A DNA stretch of 64,000 nucleotides, from contig JAXRKP010000233.1 of assembly GCA_037039925.1 (NCBI GenBank), positions 245,001 to 309,000 on the forward strand, given 5' to 3'. The DNA comes from Doris montereyensis. Its lineage: Eukaryota; Mollusca; Gastropoda; Nudibranchia; Dorididae. Position 1 is the first letter of the stretch, and every line of letters starts with the position of its first letter. A program made the translations under genes and the position numbers. The notes under the pieces were generated by a model that was not told the origin of the DNA, did not search any database, and was given only the letters and a program-made list of their open reading frames with translations. This document shows positions 56,286 to 64,000 of the stretch, one piece after another.

Positions 56286-56559
56286 TCGTCTATTTACTTC
56301 TTCATTTTGAGTCGCAGTTGGGGAGGGAAGGGGAGGGGATGAAATGTCTTTTTTTCTTTCGGTGTTCTTGCCTCGGTTATAACCACAGATTTTTAAAAAC
56401 TCCTTTTAAATCCAGGTAGCCTACTGCTTGAAATCAGGTTGGAAATATCAACAACACCAAAAGAGAAAAAGAAGAAAAAAAAAAGGAAAAGAAAATGAAA
56501 ACATGGAATAAATGGAAAGAGGAATGTAATGTTAGGCTAAAACTAAAAAGTTCCAAATG

Positions 56560-57782
56560 GGAAAAGCGTGGAAAACTTAAAAAGTTCCAGCTGTCGAAAG
56601 TAGTGTTGGAAAGCGTGTCTAAAAGTTCCAGCTGTCGAATGGTGTGTAAGAAAGCGTGTCTAAAAAGTTCCAGCTGTCGAATGGTGTGTAGTGTTGGAAA
56701 GCGTGTCTAAAAAGTTCCAGCTGTCGAATGGTGTGTAGTGCTAGAAAGCGTGTCTAAAAAAAAGTTCCAGCTGTCGAATGGTGTGTAGTGTTGGAAAGCG
56801 TGTCGAATGGTGTGTAGTGTTAAAAGCGTGTCTAAACTGGAAAGTTCCAGCTGTCGAATGGTGTGTAGTGTTGGAAAGCGTGTCTAAAACTTAAAAAGTT
56901 CCAGCTGTCGAATGGTGTGTAGTGTTGGAAAGCGTGTGTCTAAAGTTCCAGTTCCTGTCGAATGGTGTATAGTGCTAGAAAGCGTGTCTAAAAAAGTTCC
57001 AGCTGTCGAATGGTGTAGTGTTGGAAAGCGTGTCTAAAACTAAAAAAGTTCCAGCTGTCGAATGGTGTGTAGTGTTGGAAAGCGTGTCTAAAAAAGTTCC
57101 AGCTGTCGAATGGTGTGTAGTGCTAGAAAGCGTGTCTAAAACTAAAAAGTTCCAGCTGTCGAATGGTGTGTAGTGTTAAAAGCGTGTTAAAAAAGTTCCA
57201 GCTGTCGAATGGTGTGTAGTGTTAAAAAGCGTGTCTAAAAAGTTCCAGCTGTCGAATGGTGTGTAGTGTTAGAAAGCGTGTTTAAAAGTTCCAGCTGTCG
57301 AATGGTGTGTAGTGTTAAAAGCGTGTAAAACTAAAAAAGTTCCAGCTGTCGAATGGTTGCTGTCGAATGGTGTGTGGAAAGCGTGTCTAAAAAAAGTTCC
57401 AGCTGTCGAATGGTGTGTAGTGCTAGAAAGCGTGTAAAAAGTTCCAGCTGTCGAATGGTGTGTAGTGCTAGAAAGCGTGTCTAAAACTAAAAAAGTTCCA
57501 GCTGTCGAATGGTGCTGTGCTAGAAAGCGTGTCTAAAACTAAAAAAAAGTTCCAGCTGTCGAATGGTGTGTAGTGCTAGAAAGCGTGTCTAAAAAGTTCC
57601 AGCTGTCGAATGGTGTGTAGTGCTAGAAAGCGTGTCTAAAACTAAAAAGTTCCAGCTGTCGAATGGTGTGTAGTGCTAGAAAGCGTGTTTAAAAAGTTCC
57701 AGCTGTCGAATGGTGTGTAGTGCTAGAAAGCGTGTTTAAAAAGTTCCAGCTGTCGAATGGTGTGTAGTGCTAGAACTAGAAA
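56560..57782 (+). repeat. About 50-bp minisatellite, about 27 copies
   Basis: The unit is aaaaagttccagctgtcgaa, tggtgtgtagtgctagaaag, cgtgtctaaaacta with length changes in the A run. Its last word, agaaagcgtgtct, is also the left edge of the GC-rich island at 57,780. Confidence 0.95.
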
Positions 57783-57888
57783 GCGTGTCTGGGTGGTGGG
57801 AATGAGCGCCGCGGCCCACCGATGAGCGGGCCAACTGACACCACTGATAGCCTGTCCTCTGGAATTCGACCGTCCTCGAATCCATCAT
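57776..57888 (-). CDS. Candidate terminal exon of an unknown protein (tentative)
   Basis: On the minus strand an acceptor-like tgcttttcag at about 57,889 precedes an open frame. It reads DDGFEDGRIPEDRLSVVSVG, PLIGGPRRSFPPPRHAF, then TAG at 57,776. Base composition is GC-rich against AT-rich flanks, and the peptide looks like a disordered C terminus. I do not recognise the family. The opposite strand is also open (MSGPTDTTDSLSSGIRPSSN), so strand and even coding status are uncertain. No partner exon was found up to 64,000. Confidence 0.25.
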
Positions 57889-58081
57889 CTGAAAAGCATG
57901 AAAGATTAGGAATGACAACACTGAGGCCAGCTTCACCACTTATCACACAATGTAGTTCAATAATGAAAAGACACGGGAGTTTAATTTTTTTAAAATGCAA
58001 CCAAACAATGTTTTACAGCATGTAAGATCACAACGGTTGAAACATTTTTTCGAGTGAAATGTACCCCTAGTCCAAGTAGAT

Positions 58082-58268
58082 TTAGGTAGATCGACACCTA
58101 ATCACATCGAAGATGGACGATAAAAGGAGGATCCGTGTGCAGATCACAACACTCTGTGCACGTTAAAGATCCTTTGGCTGTTTACAGGGCTGTCTGGGCA
58201 AAAATTAAAATTCTACCAAAAAAACCCGAGATCACCTTTGTTGTGGATGTGGGTAAATCAAATCAAAC
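58082..58268 (+). mobile_element. SINE family A, head truncated
   Basis: Contains gatcgacacctaatcacatc, ggctgtttacagggctgtct and ends gggtaaatcaaatcaaac. The tRNA head is absent. Confidence 0.78.
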
Positions 58269-58751
58269 CATGACCGACACTACCATTCTTACCTTGATCA
58301 TTTTAAATATGTTTGACCCCGCCCCTTTTTACTTGCTGTTTTCGGGGAGGAGGGGAGTGATGACATGTTCTACATGGTATGTCCCAATTTTTTCCAGTTT
58401 TTTCTTTTCTTTGATAAGAATAACAGTACAGGTCTGGCCATCAGACAGGTTCCATATGAAAGGATGAAGACCCATTTACGGGACGTAGATAAAAAATAAT
58501 ATTTGCCAACATCAATGACATTTTTACTCCTGTTTCCACCATCTTCATCATTAATTTGATTCTAAGTAGAATATGTTATATGTACATGTAATATGTCGTA
58601 TTATTGTGTGAGAAATGTTTTTATACACGTATTGTGTTGAGTTTTTTCTTTGTAACGGATCAAAATGACAGCTAGGATGAGAGATTGAAGTGAATGAATG
58701 AAAGAAATGTAAACCAAGGAAATGCACCTTCCGGACAATCAGTTGGGTCTC

Positions 58752-58829
58752 TTTCTCTCTTTTCTCTCTCTTTCTCTTTCTCTGTCTCTGTCTCTGTCTC
58801 TGTCTCTGTGTCTTCTGTCTATCTATCTA

Positions 58830-58878
<49 letters not shown>

Positions 58879-58906
58879 ATCTCTATCTCGTTTTCTCTCT
58901 CTCATA

Positions 58907-58999
<93 letters not shown>

Positions 59000-59041
59000 C
59001 CCCCCTCTCTCTCTCTCTCTCACTCTCTCTCTCCCTCTCTC

Positions 59042-59139
<98 letters not shown>

Positions 59140-59200
59140 CTCTCTCTTCATCTCTCTATCTGTGTCTATCTATCTATCTATCTATTCTATATATCATTAT
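58752..59200 (+). repeat. Long (TC)n with (TA)n and (TATC)n blocks
   Basis: About 450 bp of simple sequence. The Ser-Leu open frames across it are artefacts. Confidence 0.97.
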
Positions 59201-59223
59201 CTATCTATTAATCTGTGTACGGT

Positions 59224-59750
59224 CTATCTAATCATCTAGGTGTCTTCTGACTAACCTCAAAGGCTATTAAACTGTGTACGGTAAACCAACCAACCAATCA
59301 ATGCAACAGTGAAAACAAGACAATCTATCTGTTCCAACTAACAATTTCTTTATCTGTACCCTGAATAAACTGTGTTACGGCAATCAAGGTGTCTTCTGAC
59401 TAACCTCAAAGGCCATTAAACTGTGTACGGCAATCAAGGTGTCTTCTGACTAACCTCAAAGGCAATCAATTAAACTGTGTACGGCAATCAAGGTGTCTTC
59501 TGACTAACCTCAAAGGCTATTAAACTGTGTACGGCAATCAAGGTGTCTTCTGATTAAACTCAAAGGCTATCTAAACTGTGTAAACTGTAATGGCAATCAA
59601 GGTGTCTTCTGACTAACCTCAAACTCAAAGGCTATTAAACTGTGTACGGCAATCAAGGTGTCTTCTGACTAACCTCAAAAGGTGGCTATTAAACTGTGGC
59701 AATCAAGGTGTCTTCTGACTAACCTCAACAAAGGATATTAAACTATGTTT
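59224..59750 (+). repeat. About 50-bp minisatellite, about eight copies
   Basis: The unit is ggcaatcaaggtgtcttctg, actaacctcaaaggctatta, aactgtgtac with small duplications inside some units. Confidence 0.94.
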
Positions 59751-59934
59751 CGTACCCCTAAACATCTATCCTCCTCCATCCTCTCATAAGCATCATCACC
59801 TAATTCTTAGCTCCACCGTCGTCGTCGTTGTTATGGTCATAATCCATAATTTAATTAATAGTAGTAGTAGTAGTAGTAGTAATAGTACTACTACTAATAA
59901 TAATAGTAATAATAATAATAATAATTATAATACT

Positions 59935-62285
59935 TTTCTTTCTTAATTTCTTTATCAGCTCCCATTTTACCTTCCAGTGTATGGGTTTTAGATGCCCGAA
60001 ATGATCTTTCTCCAGGCTGCCCGGTTCTGACATTTTCTGTTTCCTTCCATGAAAGTTAAATTTCTTTGCGTTAATGCCTCTTTTATATCTTCTTTCCACT
60101 TTCTCCAACGTCTGCCTTTTGGTCTTTTACATTGAATTTTAGCACTGTATACTGATTTAGTTATTCTATTGTCATCCATTCTGTTAACATGTCCAAACCA
60201 TCTCAGTTGATTCATTTCTATCTAGTTTTTATGCCATCTGCTTTGGTTTGATCTCTTATTGTTGTGTTTCTGATTTTGTCTCTTTTAATTTTCCCTACTA
60301 CTCTTTTTAGATATTTCATTTCGGCTGCCTGCACTCTACTGTATTCCCTACTGTCTAAGGTCCAGGTTTCACTACCATAGACGAGAGTAAGACAATAAAC
60401 TGTGTTGTATGCTACCATTTTTGTTTTTGTCGACAATTCTTGTTTACCTACAAATGCCTTTCCTATATGGTTATATATTGCACTTGCCTTTTGGATTCTC
60501 TGGCTGATTTCTTCTCTTAGCCTTCCCTCTGAGTTAATCATTACTCCTAAGTAATTGTAGCTTTGAACTTGTTCTAAATTCTCCTGTCTAATTTAAGATT
60601 TTGTGTGTCAGTTTCCCCAGTTACTAGCATTGTTTTGGTTTTCTTTGCATTTAGTCTCATTCCTCTTTTATTCACTTCATTATTCATCATGTTGATATTC
60701 GACTGAAGTTCCCTTTCTGATTTTCTAAACAGAATTAATCATCAGCAAAGGAAAGCATTGCTGCATTTACTGGTTTGAGCTTCGACATACCTACATTAAT
60801 TTTCTTCATTGTAGAGGATGCCTTTGCCAAAAAGAGGATTAAGGATACAACCCTTTTTTACGCCTATATCTACATCAAATTCTTCAGATACATTTCCAGC
60901 TACTCTCATTGCACATGTTGTTTTATTGTAAAAAATTTAATGTCTTCTATTAAATTTTGCTCTACATTTGTTCTTTTAAGAAATGCCATAGTTCGGCCCT
61001 CCTCACAGTGTCAAATGCCTTTTCTAAATCAATAAAACACAGGTGCAAGTCAATGTTTCTCTTAAGGAATCTTTTTGTTATTTGTCTAATTGTAAATATG
61101 CGGTCTTGTACACTTCTTCCTGGTCTAAATTCACTCTGGTGTTCTCAATCTGATCATCTCCTCTTTTCTTTAGTTTCATTTCCAGTATCCTGGCATATAC
61201 TTTTCCTGGTACGCTAAGTAGTGATATCCTCTATGGTTTGAGCATTCCATAGTTGATCCTTTCTTGTGTATTGGTACTATCGTTCCTTTTTTCCAGTCGT
61301 CTGGCACCCGTTTTGACCTCCATGCTTGTTGGAATATTGCAGGTAGTAGTCTGTCTGCTTTTCTCCTTGGTTTTTAATCATATCTGGATAAATTTGATGT
61401 GATCCTTTCTATTTTTCATACTATTCTTTAGGCAAAAATCGATTCGTCTCTTTCCATTTGGAGAAGTTGCTGTCTCTCATTCTTTACCTACTAGTCCTCC
61501 TGGTGTTTCTATATTATTGCATATTCTGGCGTTTACATCTCCTAACACCCTTAGTTGCTGTTTGGGTTTAAGATTCTCTACAGCTATTCGTTAATCGTTT
61601 TCGAAGATATCCTTTTCTTCTTTGGTGGTCCATCATAAGCTATTAATAATTCAATTTCTCTTCCTTTTGGTTTAATGTTTACGTTTAAGTGGGCTTATGA
61701 ATTTCCAACTTTGTAATAGCTTTCCTTGCATTTTATGCATTAGGACGCCTACTCATGCTCTAGCTATATCTTTGACAACTTCTCCTGAGAAGATTAAAAG
61801 TATAATTTGGTCTTACATTTTCTATTCCTTGTCCTTTTTCCTTTGTTTCTGTAATGGCCAAAATATTTACTTTGATTTTTTCATTTCTTCAGCTAATTTG
61901 AACTCTTTTCCACTTATTGCCCTAATATTCCATACTCCAAAAATTACAGTCAGTGTTCTTTTCCAGAATCATCTTCGAAAGTTGAATCTGTTTATATCCT
62001 CAAATTAAATACTTTGAATCAGTTTGTTTTTGATAAGCGGAGGATTAGCCCATTGTAACCTAGGTAAATGGTGGGGCTGCCACCTTGAGGTCCCCTACCA
62101 GGCCTTGTTATTTTCTGTCAGGGTTAACACCCTTAGCCTTTGGTCATCCAAGACCAGCCTACAAGGCAGCAGGCTCTTATTTTGCCAGGGTTAACTCCCT
62201 TAGCATTTGGTCACTCAAGACCGGGATGCAAGGCAGCAGGTTGTTTTCTGTCAGGTTAACTCACTTAGCTTTTATTCAGCCAAGA
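59935..62285 (-). mobile_element. RTE-type LINE copy 3, internally deleted
   Basis: The minus strand shows SYNYLGV-region and YGSETWTLDSREYSRVQAAE (60,218-60,541), NQLRWFGHVNRMDDNRITKS (59,988-60,215) and endonuclease remnants near 61,430-61,900. About 0.9 kb between the reverse transcriptase N-terminus and the endonuclease is missing (join near 61,400). It ends at an (aat)n tail (59,896-59,930) and keeps three 5' monomers (62,105-62,285). Confidence 0.9.
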
Positions 62286-62757
62286 CTCTGTGTGTGTGTA
62301 TGTGTGTTTGTGTGAATAATAATATGTTCAAAGTTATAACATTCATGATGTTTCATTGTATACTTTGTTGAAGTGTAAAACGCCACTGAGCACTTCTATG
62401 TGGATATCGGCACAATATAAATACTTCCTTTTTTTTTCTTCTTTTTTCTTTTTCTTATTGATTCTCTCCCCCCCCTACCCCACCCCGGCCACACCCTGAA
62501 TTTACTTCTCATAATCCATACTGGACTAATACATTCCGTGTAGCCTACGTGTATTCATTCAACCATTTCCTCATTATCTTATTTATTTCTCTCAACACAT
62601 GATTGTATTACGCTAGTATGGAAAAAAACAACAACTTACTAGTCATCAACTGGTTTCACCTTGGTCTTTTTTCTGTTGAAACAAACGGAGGGAATACGGT
62701 AATGCGAAGGCACTAAAACACATAGTCGACATAGTAGAACGTCAGTGGATTGAAAAG

Positions 62758-62760
<3 letters not shown>
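62286..62760. other. Intergenic DNA
   Basis: A short (TG)n next to the LINE 5' end, then AT-rich sequence. No gene recognised. Confidence 0.5.
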
Positions 62761-62763
<3 letters not shown>

Positions 62764-62856
<93 letters not shown>

Positions 62857-63000
62857 GGAGGGAGAGAGAGAGACAGACAGACAGACAGAGACAGAGAGAG
62901 AAAAGAGAGAGACAGACAGACAGACAAACAGACAGAGACAGAGACAGAGACAGAGACATATATACAGACAGACAGACATAGATACAGACAGAGAAACAGT
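62764..63000 (+). repeat. (AG)n with (GACA)n blocks
   Basis: About 90 bp of pure GA, then mixed gacaga repeats, closely like 54,006-54,257. Confidence 0.97.
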
Positions 63001-63329
63001 CAGACAGAAGGCAAACAGACAGATAAAGCACAATTAAGAAAGCGCACCCTTTCTCGCCCAACATCCAAGTCCAACCATCTTTCACCACCCTCTCCCACAC
63101 CTACCCCCACCCTCTCCCACCCTCCTCACTCAGGAGAGTTTGAACTATAATAACCTTCAAACATTGGAGAACTGCAATACTAGTGAGAATTATAAGCTCA
63201 TGAACTTATCACCACCCTACCAGTTATAAAAATAAAATCGGTTATTTTCTAATATGTAGATCGACATTTTCTTTAGCCACAAAATTATTATTGTGGCGAC
63301 GATCGACCTTTCTGACTGACACGTTGAGG

Positions 63330-64000
63330 CCAGCGTATCGGTAAGAGAGAAGAGAAACAATTACCGTGTCGGTAAGAGAGAAGAGAAACAATTACCGTGT
63401 CAGTAAGAGAGAAGAGAAACAATAACCGTATCGGTAAGAGAAAAGAGAAACAATTACCGTGTCGGTAAGAGAGAGAGAAGAAATTACCGTATCGGTAGAG
63501 AAGAAAACAATTACCGTGTCGGTAAGAGGAAGAGAAACAATAACCGTATCGGTAAGAGAGAAGGAAAACAATTACCGTGTCGGTAAGAGGGAAGAGAAAC
63601 AATAACCCGTATCGGTAAGAGAGAAGGAAAACAATTACAGATCGGTAAGAGGGAAGAGAAACAATAACCGTGTCAGTAAGAGAGAAAAAGAAACAATTAC
63701 TGTGTCGGTAAGAGAGAAGAGAAACAATTACCGTGTCGGTATAAAAGCAGAGAAACAATTACCGTGTCGGTATAAAAGAAGAGAAACAATAACTGTGTTG
63801 GTATAAAAGAAAAGAAACAATTACCGTGTCGGTAAGAGAGAAGAGAAACAATTACCGTGTCGGTATAAAAGAAGAGAAACAATAATCAGATGGTAAGAGA
63901 GAAGAGAAACAATTAACAGATCGGTAAGAGAGAAGAGAAACAATTACCGTGTCGATATAAAAGAAGAGAAACAATTACTGTGTCGGTATAAAAGAAAAGA
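63330..64000 (+). repeat. About 31-bp minisatellite, about 21 copies, runs off the window
   Basis: The unit is gtaagagagaagagaaacaa, ttaccgtgtcg with two main forms (gtaagagagaag, gtataaaagaag). No end is reached at 64,000. Confidence 0.95.

Overview
The window is animal (metazoan) nuclear DNA: two conserved protein-coding genes cut into short exons by GT..AG introns, with large AT-rich introns full of LINE and tRNA-derived SINE copies, microsatellites and an unusual number of minisatellites. Nothing prokaryotic or viral is seen. The repeat mix and an ER-return signal ending HDEL suggest an invertebrate. A mollusc is my best guess, but only an inference.

Layout. (1) 827-21,821, plus strand: the 3' two thirds of WDR35/IFT121, a retrograde intraflagellar-transport (IFT-A) subunit. 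Nineteen exons were placed by hand and earlier exons lie left of the window. (2) 21,822-27,080: convergent intergenic or 3' UTR DNA with two SINEs and a small minisatellite. (3) 27,081-49,385, minus strand: a complete TXNDC5/ERp46-type protein disulfide isomerase gene. It has nine exons, a signal peptide, three thioredoxin domains each with CGHC, and a C-terminal HDEL. (4) 49,386-64,000: mostly repeat-dominated DNA. It holds four long minisatellites, long (AG)n tracts, a third RTE-type LINE copy, several SINEs, a 32-bp perfect palindrome and one GC-rich island at about 57,780-57,890 that could be an exon.

Mobile elements. Three copies of one RTE-type LINE (endonuclease plus reverse transcriptase), all on the minus strand and all broken, lie at about 30.9-34.1 kb, 45.4-48.35 kb and 59.9-62.3 kb. 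Two keep a 5' block of three tandem monomers of about 60 bp. At least four tRNA-derived SINE families are present; one copy sits inside a LINE. A small element of about 370 bp, inserted in another SINE, has direct terminal repeats and a hammerhead-ribozyme-like core.

Most notable. In three introns of the two genes the minisatellite unit includes the intron's own 5' splice site, so each authentic donor is followed by about 14 to 55 near-copies of itself. Both genes also show single-base frame breaks, several in homopolymers. The two genes act in different compartments (ciliary transport and ER oxidative folding) and share no evident pathway; they are simply convergent neighbours.
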